Shown here piece after piece: positions 8,463 to 17,293 of a stretch of 64,000 nt of DNA; positions within the stretch are counted from its first letter, which is position 1, and each line of letters starts with the position of its first letter. The notes beneath the pieces were generated by a model. That model saw only the letters and a program-made list of their open reading frames with translations, ran no database searches and was not told where the DNA came from. The DNA lies in assembly GCA_039191605.1 (NCBI GenBank), contig JBCCXL010000007.1, positions 124,001 to 188,000 of the forward strand. The letters are read 5' to 3'. The stretch is from JBCCXL01 sp039191605 (lineage in GTDB: Bacteria; Acidobacteriota; Thermoanaerobaculia; Multivoradales; JAHZIX01). The translations under genes were made by a program, and so were the position numbers.

Positions 8463-8475
8463 TAAGTGGGGTGTC

Positions 8476-8510
8476 GGCGGATTGATGCCTCTTTAGAGAG
8501 GCTGTCGCCG
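8476..8510 (+). terminator. Hairpin downstream of acs
   Basis: Stem gcctct (8487-8492) with agaggc (8497-8502), loop ttag, extended by cggcga/tcgccg arms. There is no T run, so it may be an mRNA-end stabilising structure rather than a true intrinsic terminator. Confidence 0.35.
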
Positions 8511-8616
8511 TTGACCACATCGCGGACGAGGCCGAGCACCCGCCTCGTGTGGCGAGTCACAGGCCGACAATGCCTGGAAACGCGACGCTCTGCGCTTGAA
8601 TAAGGGTGTTGTTCTC

Positions 8617-8664
8617 GAGAGAAAAATAAGAAACGCCCGGGTGTCCGCTGGACGCCCGGGCGTT
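8617..8664 (-). terminator. Intrinsic terminator of rpsD
   Basis: A 15-bp stem with one G-T pair (8664-8650 with 8646-8632) and the loop agc, followed on the minus strand by tttcttatttttctc. The stem core acgcccggg is shared with the hairpin at 4508. Confidence 0.8.
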
Positions 8665-8722
8665 CTGAGTAACGGAGGGAGCCTTCGCTCTATCTCCGTA
8701 GCTCTTGAGGAAGCAGGGAAGC

Positions 8723-9328
8723 TTATCGAGAGTAGAACTCGATGACCTTGGAGATGTCGCAGATGATCGGAACCTCGTCGCGTACCGGGACTCGGTCGAG
8801 GCGGGCCTTCATCTCGTTCTTGTCGACATCCAGATAGTCCGGGGCAGAGAGGGCGCTCTCGAGAGATTCGCGGAAGCACTGCAGCTTGCGGCTCTTCGGC
8901 CGCACGGTGACGATGTCGCCCGGCTCGAGGGTGAATGCCGGCCGATCGACGGTCTCGCCGTTGACCTGGATATGACGATGGTTGACCAGCTGGCGGGCGG
9001 CATAGATGGTGCGGGCGAGGCCAGCGCGGAGCACCATGGCGTCCAGCCTGCGCTCGAGCTGAGCCACGAGAACGTCACCGGTGTTGCCCTTGGCGCGTAG
9101 CGCGCGCTTGAAGTAGGTGCGCATCTGGCGCTCATGAACGTTGTACTGCGCCCGCAGCCGCTGTTTCTCGAGAAGCTGAGCCTTATAGCCATCAATGCGG
9201 CGACGCCGAGTGGTGGGGCCGTGCTGCCCAGGAGGATAGCTCCTGGTTTCCATCACCCTGGCTGCTTTGGGCGTGAGGGCAATGCCAAGGGCACGGGAGA
9301 GTCTTACTTTGGGTCCGGTGTAGTTCAT
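8723..9328 (-). CDS. rpsD: 30S ribosomal protein S4
   Basis: Primary 16S rRNA-binding protein of the small subunit, 201 residues from the ATG at 9328 with gaggagg 6 bases upstream. The sequence is standard: ETRSYPPGQHGP, KQRLRAQYNVHERQMRTYFKRA, the S4 RNA-binding domain RLDAMVLRAGLARTIYAARQLVNHRHI, and the ending ISKVIEFYSR. The N-terminal segment lacks the cysteines of zinc-binding (C+) S4, so this is a C- form. It stands alone between acs and a 1-kb non-coding stretch, not in a ribosomal operon with rpsM, rpsK and rpoA. It may be a second, zinc-independent copy, but the rest of the genome is not visible. An AT-rich palindrome lies 46 bp upstream. Confidence 0.95.
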   Translation of the reverse strand: MNYTGPKVRLSRALGIALTPKAARVMETRSYPPGQHGPTTRRRRIDGYKAQLLEKQRLRAQYNVHERQMRTYFKRALRAKGNTGDVLVAQLERRLDAMVLRAGLARTIYAARQLVNHRHIQVNGETVDRPAFTLEPGDIVTVRPKSRKLQCFRESLESALSAPDYLDVDKNEMKARLDRVPVRDEVPIICDISKVIEFYSR

Positions 9329-9373
9329 GGAGCCTCCTCGGCGAGCCGCCGTCGAGCCGGTTTCCAGAGTGGG

Positions 9374-9386
9374 GAGTAAATTACTC
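9374..9386. promoter_or_regulatory. Palindrome upstream of rpsD (candidate operator)
   Basis: gagtaa-a-ttactc, an exact 6-bp inverted repeat with one central base, lies about 46 bp before the rpsD start. Its AT-rich palindromic character resembles repressor sites such as Zur boxes, but no consensus for this lineage is known to me. Confidence 0.35.
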
Positions 9387-10335
9387 TGAAGAACCAATCC
9401 GCTGGGGCGGTGGGTGCTTCACTCGACTGGGGTCCGATACCGATTGTCTGGACCTTCGCCGAAGTTATATTCAAGGGCCGCACCAGGGCGTGATTTGTGG
9501 CGTCAGGAATCACCATTTCTCGAAGGTTGAACTCGCCCTCTGGGGACGGTGTTCCCTGGCTGACTAACCACTATTGAGACTTTGTCTCAGTAGACGGTTT
9601 CTAATTCTGTACTCTTTTGGTCCGATTTGTCAACCGAGGCGAGGAATGCCTCAAATTTCCCTATCTGGATCGTGACTTACGGTGGCGACACAGGAAATTT
9701 CGACCCCTCAATTTTGGTCGATTGGGGTCGTGAGCTGCGTCTGGTTGCTCCACCGATTGTGCCGCTCGCCTTCATTTGGCGTATCGGTTGGCCGGCCTTC
9801 ATGGTGAGCTCGCTGGAATGGCCTACGGGAACCGGGAAGGTTGCCGCGAGGCGAGCTCGAAGGTGTGGAGCTGGAAAGATGCTTGGGTTGGCATCGCTGA
9901 GGGGAAGACGAAGGCCTTCAATTCAGCGAACCGTCGAGGAGGATAGTACTTTCCTTCCTCTCTTGCAACGGAAATCTAGCCTGATGCCTGCTTTGAGTGC
10001 TTCGACGGCACCGAGGGCATGAATTCTCGGCTGCCGCTGGCGCTGTAGTGATTGGGTTGAGGTGGAGCCGGAGCTCTTGGGCGCTTATCCAACCCCGACC
10101 GCTCTGAAGATCGAGAGAGGCTCGGAATGGTGAGTTTAGAGCTCGGCAACCGCCAGGCCCATGAGGCCCCGGGGCTTGCGCCTGTCCAGCGTCTGGGCCT
10201 TGCTTGTCGGGGATCCTTCGAGGATCGAGTGGGTACAATCAAGGAGGATCCTCACAAGGCACTCTACGATGCTCTCTAAGACGCTCCAGACGAGCGCTAC
10301 TGCAATCACTTTGCATAGAAAGGTCCCGTGAAGAC
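9387..10335. other. Non-coding stretch of about 1 kb between rpsD and the sigma factor
   Basis: Open frames here (for example 9627-10022 plus) have no ribosome binding site and no recognisable sequence. A small hairpin tgagac-ttt-gtctca lies at 9576-9589, and cgacccc...ggggtcg arms lie near 9700-9730. It could be a decayed gene, an undetected RNA, or simply the leader regions of the two flanking divergent genes. Confidence 0.35.
10211..10253 (+). promoter_or_regulatory. AGGATC-box cluster around a TACAAT hexamer
   Basis: gatcct-tcg-aggatc (10212-10226) and the palindrome gaggatcctc (10244-10253) flank TACAAT (10234-10239), about 100 bp before the sigma factor start. No clear -35 is present. 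It could be an activator- or repressor-controlled promoter of the sigma/kinase operon. Confidence 0.3.
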
Positions 10336-10914
10336 GTGAACCCATCCGATGAGATCACCCAGCTTCTTCACGCTTTTCGTGACGGGGAACAAGAAGCCTT
10401 CGAGCGGCTGGTGCCGCTGGTCTACGAAGACTTGAGGCGGATCGCGCGGGCCCATCTGCGAAGGGGCCCCTCCGGCCAGACGCTGGGGGCGACGGGAGTG
10501 GTGCACGAGGCCTATTTCAAGCTCGCCGGCAGCGCCGGGGTGGATTGGGAAAACCGAGGACATTTCCTCGCCGTCGCGGCGCGGGCGATGCGCCAGGTGA
10601 TCATCGCTTACGCGAGGCGGTCTTGCGCCGCCAAGCGAGGGGGCGATGAGAGGGCGCAGACCTTCGAAGAGGGGCAGATCGCCATCGAGCGCCAGGCGGA
10701 TCAGCTGCTGGATCTGGAACGGGTTCTGGACCGGCTAGCGGCGGTAGATCAGCGCTTGGTGCAGGTCGTGGAGTGTCGCTTCTTCGCTGGCCTCAGCGAG
10801 ATGGAGACCGCGGAGGCCCTCGATACGTCGGTACGGACGGTGCAGCGACTCTGGGCCCGTGCCCGGGCGTGGCTGCGGGAGGCGCTGGCAGAGGGGGTAG
10901 AGTTCGGTGGATGA
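10336..10914 (+). CDS. ECF-type RNA polymerase sigma factor (TIGR02999-like)
   Basis: This 192-residue protein has sigma region 2 (residues about 5-85, with EAFERLVPLVYEDLRRIARAHLRR) and region 4 (about 130-185, with ECRFFAGLSEMETAEALDTSVRTVQRLWARARAWL). The VHEAYFKL and GHFLAVAARAMRQ segments are typical of the sigma subfamily found beside Ser/Thr kinases in Acidobacteriota and Planctomycetota. I chose the GTG at 10336, where homology starts; the frame is open to 10204 without conserved sequence. Its end overlaps the kinase gene by 8 bp, so the two are translationally coupled. Phosphorylation by the kinase is a reasonable inference, as no anti-sigma gene is present. Confidence 0.9.
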   Translation: MNPSDEITQLLHAFRDGEQEAFERLVPLVYEDLRRIARAHLRRGPSGQTLGATGVVHEAYFKLAGSAGVDWENRGHFLAVAARAMRQVIIAYARRSCAAKRGGDERAQTFEEGQIAIERQADQLLDLERVLDRLAAVDQRLVQVVECRFFAGLSEMETAEALDTSVRTVQRLWARARAWLREALAEGVEFGG

Positions 10915-13564
10915 AGCCCTGTGGCGCCGCGCTGACGAGCTCTTGGATCGAGCCCTAGAGCTAGCGCCGGAGGCCCGGGAGAGCTTTGTCGAGGAACAGG
11001 CCGGAGGGAATTCTCGGCTGGTGGAATTAGTGCGCCGATTGCTGCACCACGTCGACGGACCCGAGGAGGAGCTGGCGCCGGGGCTGCGGCTCAGCGCGTC
11101 TCCGGGGGGCCTGGCGCCAATCCCGCGGGGAGACAGCAGCTGTGAACCAGGCACGGTGATCGGTCGTTACCGGATCGTCCATGAGCTTGGGCGAGGCGGT
11201 ATGGCGGTGGTCTACCGGGCGCAGAGGGTGGACGGCAGCTTCGAGCAGGAGGTGGCGCTGAAGCGATTGCGGGCCGCGGGGCCGAGCCGCGACGTGATCC
11301 GTCGCCTCGAGCAGGAGCGGCAGATCCTGGCGCGGGCGACGCACCCCGACTGGGCTCGGCTGCTGGACGGCGGAGTTGATGCCGAGGGGCATCCGTACCT
11401 AGTGATGGAGAAGGTCGACGGACTACCCATCGATGAATATTGTGATCTTCATCGGCGGAGCATCGAGCAGCGTCTGGAGATCTACCTGCGGGTAGCGCGG
11501 GCGGTGGCCTACGCCCATGCGAACCTGGTGGTTCATCGCGATATCAAGCCTTCCAACATCCTGGTGACCGCCGAGGGGCACCCGAAGCTGCTGGATTTCG
11601 GCATTGCGAGGATCTTGGCGGACTCTTCTCAGGATCCCGCTGAGGCGCTGACTCGGGAAGGGGGCCCGATGACCCCGGCTTACGCCAGTCCAGAGCAGGT
11701 GCGAGCCCAGCCGGTGACGACCCAGAGCGACGTCTACCAGCTGGGATTGTTGCTCTATCTGCTGGTCTCCGGTCGGACCCCCTATCGCCGCCGCTACGAC
11801 TCCCCTTTGGAGCTCGCACGGGCCATCAGCGAGGATCCTCCGCTAGCTCCCCGAGAGGCCTTCCTGCGACCGCGAGGGGCGGCGAAGGAGGCCGGAGAGG
11901 TGGACGCCGGAGAAGTAGATGCCGGAGAAGTAGATGCCGGCGAAGTCGATGATCGAGACTTCATCGCCGGCCGCCGAGGGACCACCGCGGAGCGTCTCGC
12001 GCGGCAGCTGGGGGGAGATCTCGGGGCGATCGTGCTCAAGGCTTTGCGCAAAGAGCCGCGGCGCCGCTATGCCTCCGTCGCTCTGTTGGTAGATGACCTG
12101 GAACGCTACCGCGAAGGGCGGACCGTTCGGGCGCGGCCCGACTCCTGGGCCTACCGTTTGAAGACCTTCGTGCGTCGTTATCGGGCGGCCTCCCTGCTGG
12201 GCGTGCTGCTGTTGCTGGCGATGGTGGCCTTCGCCGTGGTGGTGTCGCTGCAGGCGCAGCGGGTCATTGAGGAACGAGATCGGGCGAGCCGGGAGGCGGA
12301 GATCGCCCAGGAGTCGACTTCCTTCTTGGTGGACCTCTTCCGGGTATCGGACCCTCACCAGGCGCAGGGAGCTTCCATCACCGCGCGGGAGATTCTCGAG
12401 CGGGGTCGGGAGGGCATCGATCAGCGGATGCCTCAGCCGACCTTGGTGCGAGCCCGTCTCGAGCGAACCATGGGGGAGGTCTACGAGAATCTCGGCGAAT
12501 ATCAGGCCGCCCTCGATCTTCTGGAAGCCGCCGCGGAGACCGCCCGGCAGGTGGCAGGGGAAGATCACCCGGAGAGCGTCGAGGTGCTCGCGGCTCTGGG
12601 GCGAGTTCACCAACGGTTGGGAAATTATGCGCTGTCTCGAGAGCTCACCACCCAGGCCTTGGAGATCCGGCGCCGTCAGTTGGGAGCCGAGGATCCGGAG
12701 GTTTTAGGTCTGCGCACCAACCTTGCGATCCTGGCGATCTACTCCGGCCGTTACGGGGAGGCGGAGGACCCTCTGCGCGAGCTCTTGGAGGTGCGGCGGA
12801 GGATCCAGGGCGAAGATCATCAGGACACGCTAGCGACCGCCGCGAATCTCGGCGCGGCGCTGTTTAGCCAGGGCCGCCTCGAGGAGGTTGAGCCCCTCTA
12901 CCGAGAGGTCTATGAAGGCAGCCAGAGGGCGCTGGGGGCCGATCATCCGCGGACGCTGCTGGCCGCCAGCAACCTCGGGAGCGTGTGGCTACAGCTCGAG
13001 CAATTCGAGGCCGCGGAGCCCCTGCTGCGGGATACGGTGCGGCGCCGGCGCCAGGTGTTGGGGGAGGAGCACCCGGCGACCTTGAGCGCCGAGACCAACC
13101 TGGCGGGCCTGCTGCTGGATACCGGGCGCCTCGAGGAGGCCGAGATCATCTATCACCGAGTGCACGGCGCGTATCTCAAGCAGCTCGGGGCGGAGCATTT
13201 CCGCACTCTCGATTCGTTCTACGACTTGGGGCAGGTGCTCTCCCGCGATCCTCTCCGACACGATCAGGCGGCGAGGATGTTGGCCGAGGTCATCACCGGC
13301 TATCGACAACTCCATGGCCCCGACCATCCCTTCGCCCTCCATACGCTGCACCGACTCGCGCTGCTGGAGGCCGAGAGGGGAAACGAGGCTGCCAGCCTCG
13401 CACACCTCGAGGATGCCGTTTCCCAAGGCTACTCCGCGGCGGAGCTCTTCGAGCCCTCGGTGCTGGAGGACGTGCTGCCCCCAGAGGTGCTCGGAGCGCT
13501 GAGGGAGTCGGCGAGGCGAAGCGCAAATTCAGACGACGTTGCTGAAACTTCTTCGGAAGGCTGA
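10907..13564 (+). CDS. Membrane Ser/Thr protein kinase with TPR tail
   Basis: This 885-residue protein has a linker (1-80) and a Hanks-type kinase domain (about 85-405) with the glycine loop GRGGMAVVYRA, the catalytic loop HRDIKPSN (Asp212), DFG (Asp230) and APE-like SPEQV. One transmembrane helix (about 427-448, LLGVLLLLAMVAFAVVVSL) is followed by a coiled linker and a long array of TPR-like repeats (about 500-860) with the recurring GxDHPxTL pattern. The start is GTG at 10907, inside the sigma gene end. An odd feature is four exact AGEVD repeats at residues 329-348 inserted in the kinase C-lobe. The TPR part likely binds partner proteins outside or at the membrane. It is probably co-regulated with the sigma factor. 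Confidence 0.92.
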   Translation: MDEALWRRADELLDRALELAPEARESFVEEQAGGNSRLVELVRRLLHHVDGPEEELAPGLRLSASPGGLAPIPRGDSSCEPGTVIGRYRIVHELGRGGMAVVYRAQRVDGSFEQEVALKRLRAAGPSRDVIRRLEQERQILARATHPDWARLLDGGVDAEGHPYLVMEKVDGLPIDEYCDLHRRSIEQRLEIYLRVARAVAYAHANLVVHRDIKPSNILVTAEGHPKLLDFGIARILADSSQDPAEALTREGGPMTPAYASPEQVRAQPVTTQSDVYQLGLLLYLLVSGRTPYRRRYDSPLELARAISEDPPLAPREAFLRPRGAAKEAGEVDAGEVDAGEVDAGEVDDRDFIAGRRGTTAERLARQLGGDLGAIVLKALRKEPRRRYASVALLVDDLERYREGRTVRARPDSWAYRLKTFVRRYRAASLLGVLLLLAMVAFAVVVSLQAQRVIEERDRASREAEIAQESTSFLVDLFRVSDPHQAQGASITAREILERGREGIDQRMPQPTLVRARLERTMGEVYENLGEYQAALDLLEAAAETARQVAGEDHPESVEVLAALGRVHQRLGNYALSRELTTQALEIRRRQLGAEDPEVLGLRTNLAILAIYSGRYGEAEDPLRELLEVRRRIQGEDHQDTLATAANLGAALFSQGRLEEVEPLYREVYEGSQRALGADHPRTLLAASNLGSVWLQLEQFEAAEPLLRDTVRRRRQVLGEEHPATLSAETNLAGLLLDTGRLEEAEIIYHRVHGAYLKQLGAEHFRTLDSFYDLGQVLSRDPLRHDQAARMLAEVITGYRQLHGPDHPFALHTLHRLALLEAERGNEAASLAHLEDAVSQGYSAAELFEPSVLEDVLPPEVLGALRESARRSANSDDVAETSSEG
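11891..11950 (+). repeat. 15-bp tandem repeat, four copies, coding (AGEVD)4
   Basis: Four near-identical 15-bp units (gccggagaagtagat type) sit in frame inside the kinase gene and encode AGEVD four times. Near-identity at the DNA level suggests recent expansion and possible length variation between strains. Confidence 0.85.
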
Positions 13565-13571
13565 CGGCAGC

Positions 13572-13603
13572 AAAAAGCCCCCGACGCCGAAGCGCCGGGG
13601 GCT
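13572..13603 (-). terminator. Intrinsic terminator of the M36-type peptidase gene
   Basis: Stem agcccccg with cgggggct, extended by gcg/cgc after one mismatch, with a four-base ttcg-type loop. On the minus strand it is followed by ttttt (13576-13572). It lies 28 bp after the peptidase stop; the plus-strand kinase gene ends just before it. Confidence 0.75.
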
Positions 13604-13630
13604 GGGGCCGAAAACGGCGCAGAGCTAGGC

Positions 13631-16600
13631 TCAGGGACCGCCGGTGACGAAGGTCGTCCAGTTGACGGTGGTACCGGTCTCGAAGCCGTCGCCGAAGAGG
13701 ACCACCGGGTCATCGATGGAGCAGCTCAGGGTGTAGAAGACCCGCACGTCATCCACCCACCAGCCGGTGTCGGTGATCGACGAGTCGTTGCCGAAGCGCC
13801 AGCGTAGGCGGGTCGGGGTGTCGCCGAAATCGGCGAGGGAAACGATCACCCGGGTCCAGGTGTTGTTGTCCCCGGACCAGGCGTCGCGGCCCGGCAGCGG
13901 GTTGCCGCAGCAGGTGGAGAGGGTGAGGTCGTACTCGCCCTCCACGAAGCGGTTGGCGTTGGCGGCAATGGTCCCGCCGTCTCCGGCGAGGATGTCCTGC
14001 CAGGTGGTACCGCCGTCGGTGGAGTACTCCAGCACGCCGCCGTCGTAGGTCTGCTCGGTGTTGTAGCGGTGCCAGAAGTGCAGCTCCGCAGGGCTACCGG
14101 CGGGAATGTCGACGTCGATGATGCTCGCGAGGCGCTGGTCGGTGACCACGGTGTTCTCCGGCACGAACCAGGAGTTGCTGGCGGAGTTGGAGTCGCTGTC
14201 GCTGATCGCCCACGCGGTGGTTCCGGTGTCGGCGGTGCCGGCATCGGTGGCCCAGTCCCCCGGGCCATCCTCGACGTCATCTTCGAGGTAGACCGCGTCA
14301 GGTCCGGTGACCAGCACCGACGCCTCGACCTCGTTGAGGTCTTCGTTGCCGTCGCCGCAGCCGCCTTCCATCGGCACGTTGACGTTGTCCTCGGCGCGCA
14401 CGATGTAGTGGTAGGTCTGCAGGTCTTCGACATCCGTGTCGGAGTAATCGCTGCCGGTGACGCATTCCGCCAGGAGGTTGCCCGGACCCGGATCGAAGTC
14501 CGGGGTCAGGGAGCGGTATACGTTGTAGGTGACGTCGTCACCGCAGTGGCCGGTGGCATCGTCCCAGTCGAGGTGGGCGGTACAGCTGTTGGCTCCGGGG
14601 TTGGACGCGGTGACCAGGCCGTCGAAGGTCGGCGGCCGAATGCAGGCGCCGGTGCCGGTGGCGGAGTCACAGTTGGTGGGCTCCGACTCGCAGACGCCGG
14701 TGAGATCGGACACCGTGACGTAGTAGCTGTACTCGGTGCCGCCGGAGGCGGTGAGGTCCGAGTAGCTGTTGCCGGCGACGCCGGAGGCGAGGAGCTCGGC
14801 GCCGGAGGCCGGGCAGCCGCCGAAGGCGCGGTAGACGTTGTAGGTCACGTCCGCCGTCGGGCTAGCGGTCCAGGCGAGGTCGATCTGGTTGTCGCCGTTG
14901 ACCGTCGCGGTGAGGGTCGAGGCGACGGCGGGCACCGTGCACTGGCACTCCAGGGGAGTGTCGAAGCCGTTGGTCACCGAGCTGGTGTTAGGGGTGGTGC
15001 TCACCGCATCGGTCCCGAGACCGAAGGCGGCGAAGGTATCCCACAGCAGGCAGACATCGTCGCCACCGTAGTTGTCGATGGCGGCCTGGATGACGCCATC
15101 GCGCACGTCCAGGAAGGAGGGGCCGCAGGCGGTGCTCTTCAGGCCCTCGTTGATGTACAGCATGGCGCGGTGGTTACCGGCGCCGGGGCCCGGGTCGGCG
15201 AGATCGGCGTCGAAGCCGTGCTCGTCCACCAGCGCCCAATAGGCTTCCCAGGCGGCCTGGGCCCACACCGAACCGACACCGTGGGGTACCGAGAGGCCGT
15301 CGATGGACTCGTAGGTGTAGCTGTTGACGGCGGGATCGGTGGAGTAGGGCTGGGGGCGGATGCCGGGGCCGTCGGGAGCCTGGCCGAAGAGCCAGGTGGC
15401 CATGCCTCGGGACTCGGTGCCGACATCGCCGGCCTCGGCGGTGTAGACCAAGCCCCACCAATCGGACCAGCCCTCACCGGGCTGCTGGGTGGTGTTCAGG
15501 CAGCCGGTGTTGGAGGGGCCGCCGACCTGGCGGATGGAAATACCGTGGCCGTACTCGTGGACGATCACCGCGGCGTCGAGATCGCCGTCGCGGGTCGGGC
15601 TGGCGTTGGTGCAGGTGAACATCTGCATCCGCGGCCGCTGGCCGTCCGGCAGGGTGAGCATGTTGGCGTTGCAGTTGCCGCCGCCGTCCTGGGCTTCCGC
15701 CCGCACGTCGTCGCCGCCGCTGCCGCCGTTGCCGTAGTTATTGACCTGGAAGTTACCGGCGACCTCATCGAAGCCGTAGAGGTACTGGATGTCGTGGATG
15801 ATGTTGTTCCAGTAGAAGAGGTTGGTCACCGCTGCGTCGATATAGGTGCCGGGGGCCTGGGTCAGGTCGATGGGGAAGTCGCATTCGAGGTCCGGGCCGC
15901 AGTCCGGCTCGGTGCCCGGCGGGCCGTTGGAGCCGTTGCGGTCATCGTAGGCGTGGACGTTGTTGCCGCGGTGGATGGTGAATTCCGCGCCGGCGCTGCC
16001 GTCGGTGTCGTGCCAGCCGAAGGGAGAGGGGGCGCCCTGCGGGTCTACCGCCACGGTGCGGGCGTCCGCCGGCGGCGCCGGGGTGGTGTGCTGCGGGCTC
16101 TCGATGGGCTGCTCGTAGACCCGGTACTCGGCCGACTCTACGAGGTCCCAGCGGGTCCAGATGCGGCCATCCTCGGCATCCACGGTGAAATCGAAGACGT
16201 GCTGATCGCCGGGAACGAAGGCGAGGAAACGCCACACCAGGCGAACCTTGCCGCGCTGCACCGGCAGCCACCACAGGGTGGCCTCGATGGGCTCCAGGGA
16301 GAGGGTGGGAGCCTCGACGCCGGTGGTGCGGCGGGGGTCGTCGGCGGTGGAGATCACGAAGGCCTGCGGATCGAGGTCGAGGTGCTCCGCGGCGTGGGCC
16401 ACGGCGGCGGTGGCGCTGATGCGCGGGGTCGTGGAGCCGCTGGTCTTGCTGAGCTCCGGGGCGAAGGCGTTGTTGACCGAGAGCAGGCGGCCGTCGCGAT
16501 TGACGTTGAAGTACAGCTGACCATTGACCACCGGCAGTCCGGCGTGGCGCTGCAGCAGGTAGACGTGGGTCGCGCCGCTGACAGAGGACTCCACCAGATC

Positions 16601-17032
16601 GCTGATCTCGTAGTCCGCGAGGTCTTGGGAAACCAGGCCGAAGGCCTCCAGATGGGCTTCGACGTAGCTCAGGCCGATGCTCAGCGGGGTGGCCTCCGAT
16701 GGCGCGCTAGCGGTGAGATAGCCGGTGGGGTTGGAGAGGGTTCGAAGCGTACCCTGGGCGTTGTCCATGCGGGCGCTGACTTCCGGCAGCGCAGCGCGCA
16801 ACGAGTCCACCGCCGCCTGCTGTCGAGGCGTGGGAGCGACCCGCAAGCCGTCCTGGATCTCGACTCGGGCGTCGAAATCTCGCGGCACCACCAGAAGCTC
16901 GCCTCCGTCATGCACATGGGCGTGAGGGCCTGCGGCGGTGACCGGTGGGGAGAGAGAGAGAAGGCAGAGGGCGAAGACAAGGGCGACGGAAGGCGGGGCG
17001 CAGAGCATGCGCCGGGATGGGATGGGTCTCAT
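13631..17032 (-). CDS. Secreted M36 (fungalysin)-type metallopeptidase with Fn3 and C-terminal jelly-roll domains
   Basis: This 1133-residue protein has a Sec signal peptide (residues 1-33) and an FTP-type propeptide region (about 60-300, including GLPVVNGQLYFNVNRDGRL). The catalytic domain (about 340-690) has the zinc motif HEYGH at 492-496 and a downstream GEGWSDWWGL carrying the third ligand Glu. Two fibronectin-III-like repeats (about 695-790 and 800-890) follow, each with YNVYR. A MAM or CUB-like jelly-roll (about 905-1100) ends in FGDGFETG near the C-terminus, resembling DGFESG tails on many secreted proteins of related bacteria. aggagg lies 11 bases before the start. It is likely a secreted, self-processed general protease. 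It lies downstream of the rdgC-like gene on the same strand. Confidence 0.9.
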   Translation of the reverse strand: MRPIPSRRMLCAPPSVALVFALCLLSLSPPVTAAGPHAHVHDGGELLVVPRDFDARVEIQDGLRVAPTPRQQAAVDSLRAALPEVSARMDNAQGTLRTLSNPTGYLTASAPSEATPLSIGLSYVEAHLEAFGLVSQDLADYEISDLVESSVSGATHVYLLQRHAGLPVVNGQLYFNVNRDGRLLSVNNAFAPELSKTSGSTTPRISATAAVAHAAEHLDLDPQAFVISTADDPRRTTGVEAPTLSLEPIEATLWWLPVQRGKVRLVWRFLAFVPGDQHVFDFTVDAEDGRIWTRWDLVESAEYRVYEQPIESPQHTTPAPPADARTVAVDPQGAPSPFGWHDTDGSAGAEFTIHRGNNVHAYDDRNGSNGPPGTEPDCGPDLECDFPIDLTQAPGTYIDAAVTNLFYWNNIIHDIQYLYGFDEVAGNFQVNNYGNGGSGGDDVRAEAQDGGGNCNANMLTLPDGQRPRMQMFTCTNASPTRDGDLDAAVIVHEYGHGISIRQVGGPSNTGCLNTTQQPGEGWSDWWGLVYTAEAGDVGTESRGMATWLFGQAPDGPGIRPQPYSTDPAVNSYTYESIDGLSVPHGVGSVWAQAAWEAYWALVDEHGFDADLADPGPGAGNHRAMLYINEGLKSTACGPSFLDVRDGVIQAAIDNYGGDDVCLLWDTFAAFGLGTDAVSTTPNTSSVTNGFDTPLECQCTVPAVASTLTATVNGDNQIDLAWTASPTADVTYNVYRAFGGCPASGAELLASGVAGNSYSDLTASGGTEYSYYVTVSDLTGVCESEPTNCDSATGTGACIRPPTFDGLVTASNPGANSCTAHLDWDDATGHCGDDVTYNVYRSLTPDFDPGPGNLLAECVTGSDYSDTDVEDLQTYHYIVRAEDNVNVPMEGGCGDGNEDLNEVEASVLVTGPDAVYLEDDVEDGPGDWATDAGTADTGTTAWAISDSDSNSASNSWFVPENTVVTDQRLASIIDVDIPAGSPAELHFWHRYNTEQTYDGGVLEYSTDGGTTWQDILAGDGGTIAANANRFVEGEYDLTLSTCCGNPLPGRDAWSGDNNTWTRVIVSLADFGDTPTRLRWRFGNDSSITDTGWWVDDVRVFYTLSCSIDDPVVLFGDGFETGTTVNWTTFVTGGP

Positions 17033-17098
17033 AGCGACCAGATCCTCCTAGAGAAAGCGCTTGAACGAGGTACGAGCAAGCTGAACTGTGAAGACTGA

Positions 17099-17157
17099 CT
17101 GATGAGGATAGCGGTCCTTCAGCAAAAAAGCGAGAACCCCTTGGAGCTCCTCATCAG
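17099..17157. repeat. 10-bp perfect inverted repeat between the rdgC-like and peptidase genes
   Basis: ctgatgagga (17099-17108) pairs with tcctcatcag (17148-17157) across 39 bp that include an A6 run. It lies 67 bp before the peptidase start and could be a leader structure, an operator pair or a terminator of the upstream gene. Confidence 0.4.
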
Positions 17158-17293
17158 CTCATCTTCAAACCGATCTCTCCCCGTCTCATCGCCGCCTCCA
17201 TTATCGTCGCGAATCTCTCTCGGCGGCTGGTGCTGGGCTCAACACCCGGGCCCAAAGGGCGGAGTCCGAATGTCGGGGCCTGGAGCGGCCGAT

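Noticed and set aside
9627..10022. 131-residue plus-strand frame in the gap after rpsD
   Set aside because: No ribosome binding site, no family resemblance, and it overlaps equally long frames on the other strand.
14069..17098. 1009-residue open frame on the plus strand
   Set aside because: It lies exactly opposite the M36-type peptidase, which has a signal peptide, HEYGH and domain order. The plus-strand product is Gly/Val-rich with no motif, a GC-rich shadow.
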